Origin: Enoplosus armatus
Lineage: Eukaryota; Chordata; Actinopteri; Centrarchiformes; Enoplosidae
Length of the DNA stretch: 64,000 bases
Direction of reading: 5' to 3'
Assembly (NCBI RefSeq): GCF_043641665.1
Contig: NC_092183.1
Location: forward strand, 11,325,001-11,389,000
Shown here: positions 46,841 through 59,458 of the stretch, piece after piece
Numbering within the stretch: position 1 is the first letter of the stretch
Layout of the letters: every line of letters begins with the position of its first letter
Position numbers and translations under genes: made by a program
The notes under the pieces: model-generated
What the model saw: the letters and a program-made list of their open reading frames with translations, nothing else
Told to the model about the DNA's origin: nothing
The model's database searches: none

Positions 46841-49295
46841 TCTGTCTCAGCCTCCCCATTCTCTCCGCAGTGGCCGTTACTGCGTGGACTAGATGTTGCC
46901 ATGGCAACTCTATGGCAGCAGCCTTGATGGTGGGATGATCACACATTATTAGTTGACTCAAGCTGGAAAAAAAAGAACAGCATAGTGATTCGGATGAAGG
47001 AGCAAGGGAAAGAAGACTTGAACAAAGGAAGGAAAGGCGAAAAGGAAAATGTGAAAGCTGCAAGAAAGCTGCAAATTTTGTCAGTTGACAAAATACATAC
47101 AAGTAAAAAATTATATATATATTGAGATCGCACACCGGGAAAAGAAAGAGAGGGCGAGAGAGAAAGTGACTCACTGAGTATCACAAGAAAAATGTAGGTA
47201 CAGTCGCACATATGTAGTGTGGAGAAAAGCTAGAAAACATGACTCTTAATACCATGGACAGACAGGGAAAACATGGACGTGAGCAAATAATGTTCTTTCA
47301 TAAGGAGGATGTAGAAACACACAACTGAGCTCTTGTTAGGACCAATATGAGTTTTAGACCTTCAGAATGGGGGCGTTTTTGGAAAGTTAGGATTTTTTGT
47401 TTGGTCTTCACAAAGGGCTGTTTATGAGTTAAGACTTAGTTGAGGTTAAGGTTTTTTGGTTAAGAATAAAATGTGGTTTAGGTTAAGGTAAAGGCTACGG
47501 TTTGACTTGTGGTTGTGATGGTTAAGGTGGTTAGGGGTTAGGGAATGCATTATGTCAGTGTGGATCCCCACAAGTATGGAAATGCAAATGTGTGTGATGC
47601 ACATGCACAAACACACAAATTCCCACTTCTTCCACATGTAAGCTAAATTGCTGGCATCAAAGTCAAAAACAGAATGCACAATCCTTTCGTGGGCATAACA
47701 AGGGAATCAAGTTATTTTCATGCATTATCAAAGTTTTGTATGGCTCCTTATGACTTTCAATCTGTGCAATTCTTTTCAAAGAAAAAATGATTCATGTTTA
47801 AATATGTAAAAAGGTGACATATGTTCCCATGGTGGGCAGGCTTTTAGGAGTTGATTTGACAGGAACATCTATTTGAAACTGTTTTAATGAGCAGCCCCTA
47901 ATGTTATAAATGATATCCCCACTGGAGTGAAAATGGACTGTTAAGAGATTTCCCACTGTGTTGCTGCACCACTGCTGGGGTTTTCTCAACTCAAATGGAT
48001 GGTGGGGCTGTTCCCAACAGAGACTACAGGCTACAAAGTGAGATTTGAAAGCCTGTTATCTCAGCACCTGGCAAACTGATTGTTGAGTCATTGCTCATTG
48101 GTATCGATCAACTCGGCTATCAACCCCCTCCAGATATATTATGGCTATTTTCTGCTATGGGACAGTAAAAATCTCACTTATTGCCCCTTTAAATGCACTG
48201 TAACTCCATATATTGTGTTGATTCTGCAGTCTTCCCCAGGCCCATCCATAAGGCCCTATAAATGCAGGTTATGTCCCATGCTGCTCTTTTCCCAGTAGCC
48301 AGTTTTACTGCAGCTGTAGTCAGTTAAAATGCAGAGCGGTCTGGGTTAGATGATCAAGCATGATGTGAAATAGTTCAGTGAATTTCAGAAGTGGCTAGAT
48401 AGACCTCTTAACTGTTTCTGTGAGAGGTGTCAAGGCATAGTGCATCATCACGGAGCACACTGCCATCTGAGGAACAGCGGAATATGTCTGCAGAAACTAC
48501 AACAGGCTTGCTCTTCATACGAATATTCTTCTCTTGTCACCTTTGTAGCACACACAATTTCAAGTTGGAGACAGCGAAAAGTGGAAGTTGTGGTGAGGTG
48601 AGAGGTGGAGACAGAGGGAGAAGAGACGAGAGTGAGTCAGAAATTAAGGGGAGATGGAAAATTGAGTGAGAAAATGTGAGCCAAGCAAAAAAAAAGACCT
48701 GGCAGCATGTTCAGTCGGGATGGATGGCTGACAGCAAAATCATACAATGGAGGAAAAGAGAGAGCAAGTGAGAAAGTAAGGGAGACAGGATAGGAGAAGA
48801 GAGAGGGGGAAGAGTAAAGAGAGGAGAAAAGACAAAAGATGAGATGGATGAACAGATGAAGAATGTCAAATGAAATGAGCAGAGAGGGGGTAGAACAGGA
48901 GGGGGCGAGAGACAGAGGTGTTATGCTAAAATGAGTTTGTTGCTCTGAGACAACCGTTGGCTGTCAGCTCCCTAAATGAGAAGAACACTGGGTTGACAGC
49001 TCACTTACTAGCTTAACACAAAGCTGGCAACATCAGCGGTCCCTGGCTGACTCGCTGGCGTTAGCCTCTTCAGAAAACATGATGGAGAATAATGTTCATA
49101 TTATAAAGTCAAAAAGTATCTGTAAGTAGTTTCCCAGTAGTTCTGATGACTGCAGGGTCAGAATAATTCAAAGCATGTCTTAGAAAATATGTGATTCGTT
49201 TGTTAAAATATTTGCACTAAAACAAGTACAGTGAGACATACATATTTTTTCAAGGTGAAATCTTGTGTGGCTGCAGGTATTTCAATTGCTCTGGG

Positions 49296-49475
49296 TAGGT
49301 GAGAGTGACATAGTGATTAGGGAGGCCAGCCTTCAACTAGAGAGCTGAGCTCAAGCACCCATGTCAGCAAACAACCCACTGAGGTCTCCTTAGATGTTGA
49401 ATCACCGCAAGGTCTGCTGAACACTGATTTCTGACCTGCCTGTGGAGACGAGGGGCTCATCAATAAAGCATGCAC
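49296..49475 (+). mobile_element. tRNA-derived SINE (degenerate)
   Basis: The head reads GACATAGTGATTAGGGAGGC (A-box-like, 49307-49326). It is followed by CAGCCTTCAACTAGAGAGC and then GAGCTCAAGCACCC (B-box-like, 49347-49360), a tRNA-like A-to-B spacing of about 39 nt. Beyond it, ATGTCAGCAAACAACCCACT and a segment ending CATCAATAAAGCATG (about 49469) resemble the body and tail of common teleost tRNA-SINEs. Boundaries are approximate and no target-site duplication was established. Confidence 0.55.
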
Positions 49476-49479
49476 ATTA

Positions 49480-52180
49480 TTATCGTTACATCATGTTGGG
49501 GTTTGTCATGTGAGGAACAAGCCAAACCTGTCAAATATTTATTACAAAGAGGCACAAGATCAGCTACAAACTGACCTGTTCTGCAGTCACTTAGTTTATT
49601 TGTCCAAATCAGCTTACAGATCTTGCAAGCAGAGCAGTGACTGAGTGTTAGTCAGGAGCAGAGAGACTCAGCAGCATCGACCCAGTCAGCAAAGTGCACC
49701 TGCTCCTGATTATTCTCTCCCTGTGTTTTAGTAAAAACAACAAACAAAACTGAGAGAAGCTGAGACTGAAGCACACTGACCCACAGCCCCACATCAATAC
49801 CCCTACATCTGGAAAGTCTGTTTATTCAACCACAGTCTGCTGGAGTTGTCTCAGGCAAAAGAAATATTATTCCAGCACTGGTGGTGCATATTTGAGTTTT
49901 ATTTTTTGAGCGGGTTTATTTTGGTGCCAAATATAAAAAGAGTGAACCACAGAAGTCTCCCCAGTGACCTTCCAAGTCTTAGACTGGGTATATTCTCTGC
50001 CTCATTTTAGTGGCGGGGATAACAGGCTGGCCTCTATCTCACAGTTACAGAGTGTACAACCTGATTGGATGTTGAGGAAATTTGCTGAATTTCTACAGCC
50101 CGGATTCTAGCTGTCCCAGACACATTCAGGGAACATACTGCTGAAGTGTCTCAGACATCTTGATCATTTCAAACATGCTGATTTTCTCAGTGCAAGATCT
50201 GCAACTGACTGAGCGTTTTGAGAGCTGTGATGAGCTATAGTCAACATATCATCACCATGACGATGAATAGTAAGTAGTAAGTTTAAATTCCATTATATCT
50301 ATTGTATAACAAGTGCAAACTACAAACAATGCACAAGCTGTGTGAACTTCAAGCTTTCCAACTCAACCTCATTTCCCTCTGATAAACACACAATCCAGAA
50401 TGTGTCATCCCCCGACACCAGGTGCCTGATATTCTTTTTCTTTACTGGACAAATGAGTACACAGACAAGAGGCATGCTCCATCCAGCACGATGAAGCCAT
50501 GTTGCATAACTCTTGTCTGGGACAAAGAGTTTATTATACACACCAATACTTTGGTAAGACAAGAAACTCAAATGCAAAGATGTCATTTGGTCAGAGCTAG
50601 CGTCTATTCCAACATGTACCCTCGAAAGGTGTGGAAACACACAGAGCACAGGTCACCACAGGAAACAAACCATAAGGAACATGGAAACACCACAGGGAAA
50701 CAAGAGGGCTCAATGTTCCAACATACTGTGAGGCACCAGTGCTAATCATGTTGCCCTTTCAATTAACAGTATGTTTCTATATTGAAGCTCAAGAAATGGG
50801 GTAAGAGAGGTAATGTACCCATGAGTCTTTGGTCCCTCAAGTAAAGTTTGCTAAGCTTAATAATGCCAATTAGCGCTCTCAGGGTTCAATGTCATACACT
50901 TTGTCAACAAAGTTTTCAATTAAGCATCATTAAGCCTCAGTGTGTGGGTGAACTGGAACAGATTATCAAGCTGAACTATGATAAACAACACACAGAAGTC
51001 AAACAGTCATTAACCATCATTAACACATCGAGAGAGTGAGGGAGAGACAGAGAAAGGGAGAGAGAAAGAGAGAGAGACACGTCCCTGTCATTAATTGTGA
51101 TTAATTAATGAATGCACTAAGTGTGTGGGTTGAGTTTTGCTGTGATAGATTGGTCGAAGAGTGACAGCTTTTGAGTGAGAGAGCTTAGACAAAGACAAAG
51201 AAAGAGAGAAGGAGAGCGATGCTAGATTGACACTTGACATTTAATACTTTTTTTTCTGTCAACTGGAACAATGTCACCGTTGTAAAAACACTAATACACA
51301 CATTCACAATCCTTCTCTCTTTGCTCACCACCCTTGGAAAAATGCATTATTTTCCCCCATGGATTGTGATTTCCATGGATTGGAAATTGAGGGCTTCAGA
51401 GCCTCCAGCTTAATTTGAACTCACTGTGTGAATGAGTGTGTGTGTACGATGGAGAGAGAGAGAGACGGGGAATCAAATAACTTGCTTTCTAGCTCTTGGC
51501 TTCTTTAGCATGAGCCTTGATCAAGCCTTATTTTGATTATGCATGTAGCTCATGGTATTATGGTACAACAAAGAGCCTTAAAAATAAGGCACAGACTTCT
51601 CTGATTTTGGGGGTCTTTGGTGATTGAATGCACTGGAATTGTTGCAATTATTACTTGTGTTGTATGCAAGTGTTTCTTCTTCCTCTCTGCTTTTATTGTG
51701 CTCTTTTTTTCCATCCCATGGGATCAAAATGGAAATCTAGATTTGGTGTTATAATGTAAAATGGAAATGGTCAATACAATACATTAATCAATAAGAAAGA
51801 GAGAGACAAAGAGAGAGAGATGAAGAAAAAAAAAAGTTAATATGTTCCTTGCTCCGTGGGGCCCCCAAAGGCAGAACAGCCAGTGAAGCTAAAAGTCAGT
51901 TTTCTCACTGAGGGTTTTGAAGTGAAACTTTACTCATCATTTCTTCTTTATATACCATATACTAGACAACTATGTAAGCAAGCTAAAGCGGCTCTAGGCA
52001 ACTTTTATTTGGTCGGCAGAATTCACTGCAGTAACAGTGTTACACAAACTGTGGGCTATCAAGCTCCACTCAGCTGGACGGTGAGTGCTGCTCTGTTATC
52101 ATTGGGCAAATGTGATAAAGAACAAACTTTAAAAGCAAGGCATAGCTCTGCTCAGCCACCACCTTATATAGCCACCACTG
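49480..52180 (-). other. grid2: grid2 intron, middle part
   Basis: No exon or intact mobile element seen. GAGA-rich patches lie at 51030-51080 and 51795-51830. A repeat-free block with conserved appearance lies at about 51340-51560. Frames of up to 109 codons show no recognisable product. Confidence 0.6.
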
Positions 52181-52188
52181 GTTGACTT

Positions 52189-52478
52189 TAGGGCTGCAAC
52201 TAACAAATGTTTTCATTATGAATTAATCTGCTGATTATTATATTGATAAATTGCTGAATTGTTTGGTTATTAAAGAGTCTAGTGAAAGGGATAGTGAAAA
52301 GTGCTCATCAAACTTATGATGATGATAATAATGATAGCAGAAAATCCTTATATCGGAAAGCTGGAATCACAGAATGTTGACATTTTTGCTAAAGAAATGA
52401 CATCAACAAATATCAAAACTTGCCTGTTAACTTAATGTTGCTTGACTAATCAATTAATCAACTAATCGTTGAAGCTGT
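52189..52478 (+). mobile_element. hAT-type MITE of the 'TAGGGCTGCAACTAAC' family
   Basis: Starts TAGGGCTGCAACTAAC, then CATTATGAATTAATCTGCTG, GTTTGGTTATTAAAG and GAAAAGTGCTCATCA. It continues with AAATCCTTATATCGGAAAGC, CAGAATGTTGACATTTTTGC and AATCAATTAATCAACTAATC, and ends GTTGAAGCTG. This order is the known layout of a very abundant non-autonomous hAT-like element of teleosts, here diverged and internally shortened. The ends are imperfect inverted repeats (GGGCTGCAAC and GTTGAAGCTG). It has no coding capacity. Confidence 0.85.
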
Positions 52479-52479
52479 T

Positions 52480-54736
52480 GTTGACTTACTGACCTAATTA
52501 TGCAGTTTTGTATGTATAGCAACTATGACTTGTGAATTGTGTGACTGAATGGCAGTGAGCAAACCTCCTTAAAGAGAGCTGACCTGATCATTTTTTAAGA
52601 TTCAGGAGAAATGAGGCTTTGTATTGGCTGATTACAATTAGTACAATCAGAACATTACATTTACTGTACTGACAGCTCTTGACAAGTTAAGACAATATCA
52701 CCTACAGTAATACTATCACAGTGGTTCTTCAAAAATGCCTGACACAACTGTGAAACAGTACGGGGCCAGGCTTTACACTGCAAGCCCTCCTCTGAAGACA
52801 ACCCTTCTACTAAAATGTAAGATTTACATGAGCAAAGGCAGCTTTAAAAGTCATTTATATGTGTCTTTCAATGGTGCAATTTACTTTATCTCTACCATAT
52901 ACATTTCCAAAGAAAAACTCCTCTACACGATTCATTAAATTTCACTTCAAGGTTCGCAATAACCAAACTTTCACAAGTCAGTTCATCAACAGTTTTAACT
53001 ATTGCTGACAATTTTATTGTCATGAGTGCTGCTGAGATAAAAGCTTGCCAGAATACTGAAAGCATCACAAACAAACTGTTTTTATGAGTCATATAGTTTG
53101 TATTCACTCGGACCCAGAGCACTTTACTATCACTTAAAAACAACTTTTAGAGGACAACTTACTTTCATATTAGTGATGACACATCGCTTACTGTGGTTGG
53201 ACTTCAATTTATCATCTGGATAGGATATGAAATAAATGCATAAAAGAGCTAAGGCTGCAGAGGGGACAATGAAGAAAGGATGCATGGATTGCTAGATTTA
53301 ACACTGAAATAAAGGCAAGTCTGCATCAAAGATATTAGAACAGATGGAGAGAAAATAAATAACATTAATAGTTATCACATACACACATATGCATACCCTG
53401 TGACCTTGCTATCTCTTTTATGTAATTTAACACGAGGCAGTTAGGGACACACATTAGCCGGGGTCAGCAGCAGAAGACTCCCTCTTACACTGTCACATTA
53501 CTCACATGAAACCCATAATGAACCCCTCTCTGATGCAGTTTTTACTTCTTGGAACTAAAAGTTTCTGTTTTTGTCAAAACACCATCCTCTTTATGTGGAA
53601 GAACATGTGTTTCCTTACAAGATAAAAAGTAAACAAACTACTCGAGCCCTCAAAAAGGTCCAATCCCTCACAGCTGTCCAAAATCCTAACTCATTTGCCC
53701 AGGAAATCAGAGCTGATGGGTGATATATTTTTTGCTGTTGTGACTTTCATACAACCCAGGTCAGAAAATTACAAGCCACAGACTAACAGGCTAATGTCAT
53801 TTCCACAGAATGAAGCCAGCCTCTGGTGCATGCTCACCACAGCAATCTAACCCATGGTCTCTGAGGTGTGATGTGTCCGTGATTGCTGCAATGATTTGTC
53901 GCTGTTGTACACATCATTTGGTCCCTCAAGCGTACCATACAGCATGCACTGCAATAGCTCCCAAAGAAATACAGCGTGTACCATGGCTCTATTTTAGAAG
54001 CACTCAACTCTCAGCCCTTAGGCCACTGATGAACACTTGCCTGCAGCCAGGTAATAAAACAGAAAAATGAATGTATCTTTGTTCATATAACACGTGGTGA
54101 GACCATAATCAGATTCATATGGTAGATGAGGCCCTCTTTGCTCACCCCATATGTGCCAACATTGAAAAGTACAATTTTGACAAGAGTCTGATAGCATGAC
54201 CCTTCTGACATCATCTACTTTCATCGAATTTGTTGCACTCACTACATTAAAGATGAAGCCATGATTTCAAATGTGCAGTACTGACCATGATCACTGACAA
54301 AAAGCCACCTGATCTGTCTTCCAATCGAAATGTGACATGTCGTTGTGTTCAATATGCACAATGAAATGTCTGGCCTGCAGCTTATCTTCTTAGACTGCAG
54401 CACCCTCAAGATGTCCATCTGCTATGGATTAAATCTTCTGTTTTAAATTTTCACATCAATGCCGGCAGACACACAGACAAAAATAACATATGCCTGGGAG
54501 AGACGGCTTATTTTTTTTCACAATCTTGCCCCTTCAGCACTTCACAACAACTTGTCAGTATAGCTGTCAGTTTAAATTAGCGAACTAGCCCTTTACGCTA
54601 CTGTTTTCTGACTCTGGTAAATCTGCAGGCTGTCTCCATCAATCACGGGAGCACCCGCGCACACACACACACACACACACGCGCAAGCACGCACACAGTC
54701 GCACATTATTTGTTCTACAGTGCCGACAAATATACT

Positions 54737-54768
<32 letters not shown>

Positions 54769-55540
54769 TAGCAGAGACATGGCAGACATGAAGTGGTGCT
54801 GCACTTGTACTCTAGCAATGGCTTCTTCATAGCAGTGGTTGAGAATGATGAAGTTGTAGCAGTCTGTTTTTACAGACCCTGCCCTTCTCTCTCTCTCTCT
54901 CCAAAGTGTCAAAACAAATAAATTCTTTTTCATCGCTCATATTGCCTCCAGGGACCTAAAGATAGTAAACACTCCTGGTGCATGCAGAATGCACACGCTT
55001 AATGATACACACACATAAAGTAAGCACTCCTCAGAAGTTGCAGATTCCCTCTTTAATTACTCCACACAATCAAAGACTATTTGGATCTTTATTAATTCCT
55101 GGTATATTTATGTATCACCTCACGTGTTTTTGTTTTCTTTATAGTTTTTAATTTCCTCTTTTCTTGTTATTAACATTTATCAACTGAAGACATTTCATTG
55201 AGATCAAGATCTCTTTCGCAAAGGGGACCTAAAAACAAATTATGGATACAGAAACAATCATCACTCACACACAGACACATTAATTAAAACAATAAAAAAT
55301 ACCATTAAATATCAGCAAGTAAACCTTTAAAGTCCCTCATAGGAACGAGTGTCTCTAACTCCAAATTTAAATAGTAAGGGGTGCATAATCCATAGATAAT
55401 ATAATTGGCAGTATGTTTGTTGTTGTTTTTTGGGGTTTTTTTGGTTGTCAATGGAGAAACAGAGCTCTGATTCAGCATGAGAATATGTTTCGAATTACTA
55501 GTTTATATTCCATGTGACTGTTGTGGCACAATCTGATATG
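52480..55540 (-). other. grid2: grid2 intron, stretch between MITE and LINE remnant
   Basis: AT-rich unique sequence without recognisable exons. Two CA arrays (about 54657-54680 and 54741-54768) flank a short unique spacer. Confidence 0.6.
54657..54770. repeat. Paired (CA)n microsatellites
   Basis: Two CA arrays separated by about 60 bp, with CG interruptions in the first. Confidence 0.9.
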
Positions 55541-55545
55541 TGTTT

Positions 55546-55985
55546 TCAATGCTGTACTATATCAACTAGATAACCACTGAGGGCATGGATAGGAGTGGGT
55601 GTATTAACAGTTTGAGCTCTTGTGAAATGCATTAGTTTTGTTGTTTTGGAGTTTAAAAGAAGCACGGGGAAGGCCTGATGTATGATGGAGTGGGTGGAAT
55701 ACAAGATGGCATCGTCAGTATATTTGAGAGCTGGAAAGTCAATATTACGGATGTAGAGCGTAAACACAGAGGGACCCAATATAAATCCTTGTGGGACACC
55801 TTTCTCAGTACTTCATGGGGCTTGATTTGAAAACGATGGCAAGAACAGTCTGAAATCTGTCAGACAGCTATGAAAAACATCTATAAGAAGAATCCAAACA
55901 CATCACATCCACAAACCCTATCTGAAAAATGTTGTGATAGACAGAAACAAAAGCCTTACACAGATCTTGATATAGAATGTGTTCT
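55546..55985 (-). pseudogene. LINE reverse transcriptase remnant (frameshifted)
   Basis: Reading the minus strand, a segment near 55960-55890 gives DLCKAFVSVYHNIFQIGFVDV, resembling the first palm Asp motif of LINE reverse transcriptases (DLSKAFDSVDH). After stops and frameshifts comes a 'GVPQG-ILGP'-like step near 55790 continuing GPSVFTLYIRNIDFPALKYT with a YTDD box (YADD in most LINEs). NSKTTKLMHFTRAQ follows. The copy is fragmentary and cannot encode an active enzyme. Its clade (L2/CR1/Rex-like) was not resolved, and no 3' tail is visible. Confidence 0.75.
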
Positions 55986-56929
55986 TCTAAAACAGAGGCA
56001 GAAAAGCCTGAGGCTGTAGTCAATATTTTTCTTCTGTCATGTCATGTCAAGACATGAAATATCAATAGTAAAAAAACAAAAGAAATACCTGATAGAATAT
56101 ACTAATACAGGAGCAACAGTATCTTTACACTGTGGTGTCTGACACATGTGTCTGTGCTGGCGTCTGAGAAGGTTTAGGCAGGCATGTTTGCAGCTTATAT
56201 AATTCCTCCCATTAGCGCTAGTAGTTTTTGGCTGGCTTTTGCCCCGTCCACCCTGCACTGCGTGTTACTGCTTTAGAAACCACCTTTTAGTGGATGAGAT
56301 CCATACAGCAATCCACTGATGAGAACACAGCCATGCCCATCTCATTTCTGTAGATACAGCAGCCTGTGTCATTTGGTGGACTTAATAACATTCAGGCTTG
56401 TATACTTGTTCCACAACATTTCCCCTCAGTATTTTGGAAAGGTGCCGTCACAGCATTCTGGGCTTGCCGCTGCAGACATCCAGATTGACTGCTTGATAAT
56501 TTAACAACCTCAACTTTTTTGCAACTATCAAAAGTAAAAAAAACCCATCTCTTACACGGGTCGGGGTAAGCAAGACTTCTGCAAACCTTTGCAGACACCA
56601 GTACAAATGCAGATGTAATCCACAATTCATCAGTGGTGGTTGGTCTAGTTATTGCAAGGAAAAATTACCATCTAACCAAGTAAATTATTGTTTCATTTTG
56701 AACAAATGGAGGTGCACTAGTCAACACAAATCCAATTGTAATCATCAACACTCCAGATTTGTTATGACCAGGCCACCAAAGATAATCAATCCAAGTGAAA
56801 CATTTCTATCTGTGGTATAAGGGCATGGACTGCTAATACAGTTCCTGTTAAACCGGCTCTTTGTGCTTCATTAATCTGTATAATGCAGAATGAAATAATT
56901 CTGAAAAATAAAGAAGAAAAACAAAACAA

Positions 56930-57200
56930 TTATACCTCCGTGATTATTTTTTTCTCCTGATAATTTCTGTGTCTGTTTTTGTTTAAACCACGGGGACCAG
57001 TGTGAGTAAACTGTTTGAAACTGTCTTCCCGAGAGTGTGACATTGCCCCCGAAATAATAGGAGGGAATTGGAAACATGGCCTGTCAATTAATTGCTTGTT
57101 TATTTTAATAACAGCCATGATAGGCAATATTCTGAAGCGCAACGCTCCACCGGATATGGAGCTATAAACAGACAGGCCTAGTCACTCACACACTCTGTAA
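56930..57200. promoter_or_regulatory. Candidate conserved non-coding element in grid2 intron
   Basis: A 270-bp block free of simple repeats, with motif words typical of deeply conserved enhancers: the palindromic homeodomain-type CAATTAATTG at 57085-57094, a FOX-type TGTTTATTT at 57097-57105, and a GTTTAAACCACGG segment near 56980-56993. It is flanked by ordinary AT-rich intron and followed by a CA array (57261-57292). Conservation cannot be tested here; the assignment is by appearance only. Confidence 0.35.
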
Positions 57201-57807
57201 AGCTCACACATTTAGGCCCATGCACATAAAATGTTTCCATCTCTTACCACACACATACACATACATACCCACACACACACACACACACATAAAAACAACA
57301 CTGACAGACTATTTTATACAATATAAATTATGACAGCTTAATGAAGGCATGAGTCTAACCCTCTTAAAATGATCTCATGCTTGATCATAATAAAGCTGAC
57401 ATGATTCTCTGTTGGGAAGCAAGCAATCCTTATGTGGCCTTTACGGAAACACCTCGTCTCGTATGACGGAACCTGCTATCTGGTGATGTGGTTTCTATCA
57501 CAGCATTGCATTAAACATTTATGCAAACAAACAAACAAGGACATTCAGCATCGTAGTAACACAGCACGGGTGGCAGCTCAGCAGCTGAGAGGAGATGACC
57601 TTTGTGTGGTGTCTGCAGACGTTACCAAGCTTCCTAATAGCCATAAGGAATTCAGTTACTACCTGATCCATGAGATACTTTGAACCAACAAAACCCCCAC
57701 TGTATGCTCCAGCAACAAGGTAAACAGCTGGGCTCAGTTTGGATACATCTACACTGTCTACTGTTGACTTACTTGTGAAGCCATGTTGTCAGACTTGCTT
57801 AACCTCA

Positions 57808-57850
57808 ATGTGAACCAATGATTCGTGCTAAGGATAAGCAACCTTGCTGC
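57808..57850 (+). repeat. 43-bp inverted copy, left arm
   Basis: Perfect reverse complement of 59416-59458, beginning ATGTGAACCAATGATTCG. It lies in unique-looking intron 447 bp to the left of the grid2 exon. The likely source of the copy inside the LINE. Confidence 0.97.
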
Positions 57851-58253
57851 ACACAAGTTGAGTGCCATTCGCCTCTTTCCTCTGGAAGATGGATGTACAA
57901 TTTAATCTGCTATTTACTTGGTGTCTGACCTACAGAGGATATTTTTCAAGCAGGAAGAGGGGCAAACTTTATGGGAGTGGCCATTTTTTATTTGGCTGAG
58001 ATGAATTTTGGAGCAGTGAAAACTTACATGACCCCTCCTCAATGTCTAATGTGTAATATCTATGAATGCATTTTTTTCATAACTCTTCTCAAAAGTAGGG
58101 GATATTTCTCAACCGAAAAACTGAGAACAACGCGGCTCAAATGAAAAGTATGGAATAGCAGCTCCATCAATGTGCATGTGAAACATGTCCTTTAAAAAAC
58201 AAATAAAATGCAGCCAAGGATGTTGCTGACTTGTTTGCTTTTATGACTCTTAC

Positions 58254-58420
58254 CTCTGGGAGAAAATGTCCCTGTAGGGGCTGCCATGCTGCATAGCGAT
58301 ACCATATCCACGGTCTGGTGCGTTGTTGCTGACAGAGTAGAATGAGCAGTCCTCGTCATTATTAGCAACATACTCCAGCACTGCTGCATCCCATACAAAG
58401 CCAAACCGACCGGACTTCAC
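58254..58420 (-). CDS. grid2: grid2 exon: part of GluD2 ligand-binding S2 lobe
   Basis: Encodes 55 residues plus two bases. [20 protein letters not shown] and ...[20 protein letters not shown] match the GluD2 S2 ligand-binding region (mammals: [18 protein letters not shown] ... [19 protein letters not shown]). The WDAAV segment contains the Asp that binds D-serine/glycine in delta receptors. The acceptor TTTCTTTCAG precedes 58420 (phase 0). The donor is CAGAG|GTAAGAG at 58254/58253 (phase 2), and the split Arg codon is completed at 41961. Upstream exons (amino-terminal domain, S1, channel helices) lie beyond the right edge of the window. Confidence 0.97.
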
Positions 58421-58599
58421 CTGAAAGAAAAAAAGACAATTACACAAAGTTAACAATATTCAGAAGGGTGCAGCTTTACCTTTTTCAGATAATACAGGTG
58501 GGGCGTTATTGAGATGATTCTCTAAGAGATCCATGACAAGCTTCTAGCTTGGTCTCCAGAAATTTAAAAATTCATTTAATTTTGCAAAAACACTGTTAA

Positions 58600-58622
58600 A
58601 TCAGAATCAGAATCAGAATCAG
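58600..58622 (+). repeat. (AATCAG)n LINE tail microsatellite
   Basis: Several tandem AATCAG hexamers on the plus strand at the 3' end of the LINE; the tail repeat expected for this element type. Confidence 0.9.
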
Positions 58623-59415
58623 AAACTGTTTATTGCCAAGTAACATACATTACAAGGAATTTGCCGTGGTCTGAAGGTGCTATTGTTTCGATAACAAATA
58701 AGTAGAATATAAAAGGTAAAATAAGAATAAAAATAAAAATAAGATAAATAACAAACAGTGCAGTGACCAGAATAAAGTAAAGTGTCCAGATAAAGTGTCC
58801 AGTAAAGGGGTGGGTGCGTTAATGTAACGCAGGGGGGACAGGGGTGATGTACGTTAATATAACGTATAAGTTGTGTTTGTGTTCCCGGGGGGGGGTGTCA
58901 GTGTGAGTTTGTCAGGTTGACTGAAGAGGGGAAGAAACTGTTTTTGCTGTTTTTGTGGCGGGAGGTTTTGGTCCTGATGGACCGCAGCCTCCTGCCAGAG
59001 GGGAGGGGGTCGGACAGATGGTGTCCGGGGTGGGAGGGGTCGGCAGCGATCTTCCCTGCTCTCCTCAGGGTCCTGGAGGAGTACAGGTCCTGAAGAGATG
59101 GAAGGTTGCAGCCGATCACCCTCTCTGCAGAGCGGATGATACGCTGCAGTCTGCGTCTGTCCTTGGTGGAGGCAGCAGCGTACCAGACGGTGATGGAGGA
59201 GGTGAGGATGGACTGTATGATGGCAGTGTAGAAGTGAACCAGCATTGTTTGTGGCAGGTTAAACTTCCTCAGCTGCCTCAGGAAGTACATCCTCTGTTGG
59301 GCTTTCTTGATGAGGGAGCTGATGTTCAGCTCCCACCGGAGGTCCTGGCTGATGATGGAGCCCAGGAAACGGAAGGACTCCACAGTGTCCACTGGAGAGT
59401 CACACAGGCTGATGG

Positions 59416-59458
59416 GCAGCAAGGTTGCTTATCCTTAGCACGAATCATTGGTTCACAT
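59416..59458 (-). repeat. 43-bp inverted copy, right arm, inside the LINE
   Basis: Exact reverse complement of 57808-57850. It falls between the RT segment ending ...[12 protein letters not shown] and the segment resuming LLPISLCDSPVDTVESF. At this junction the reading frame is broken by a stop codon, so the copy appears to be a short foreign patch within the LINE. Confidence 0.95.

Larger units (their letters stand above)
41962..48930 (-). other. grid2: grid2 intron, 3' half
   Basis: Part of the 16.3-kb intron between 58254 and 41961. It contains CA/TG microsatellites (about 42031-42060, 44147-44192, 45897-45920 and 46800-46838), a C20 run (44059-44078) and a triplicated decamer AGATCAAAAC at 44905-44934. 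Repeat-free, conserved-looking blocks lie near 43200-43340 and 45060-45170. Purine-rich sequence at about 48590-48930 ends this section. No exon was recognised. Confidence 0.65.

Noticed and set aside
47990..48200. Possible MITE end near 'ATCTCACTTATTGCCCCTTTAA'
   Set aside because: No matching inverted end or family-specific body could be found nearby.
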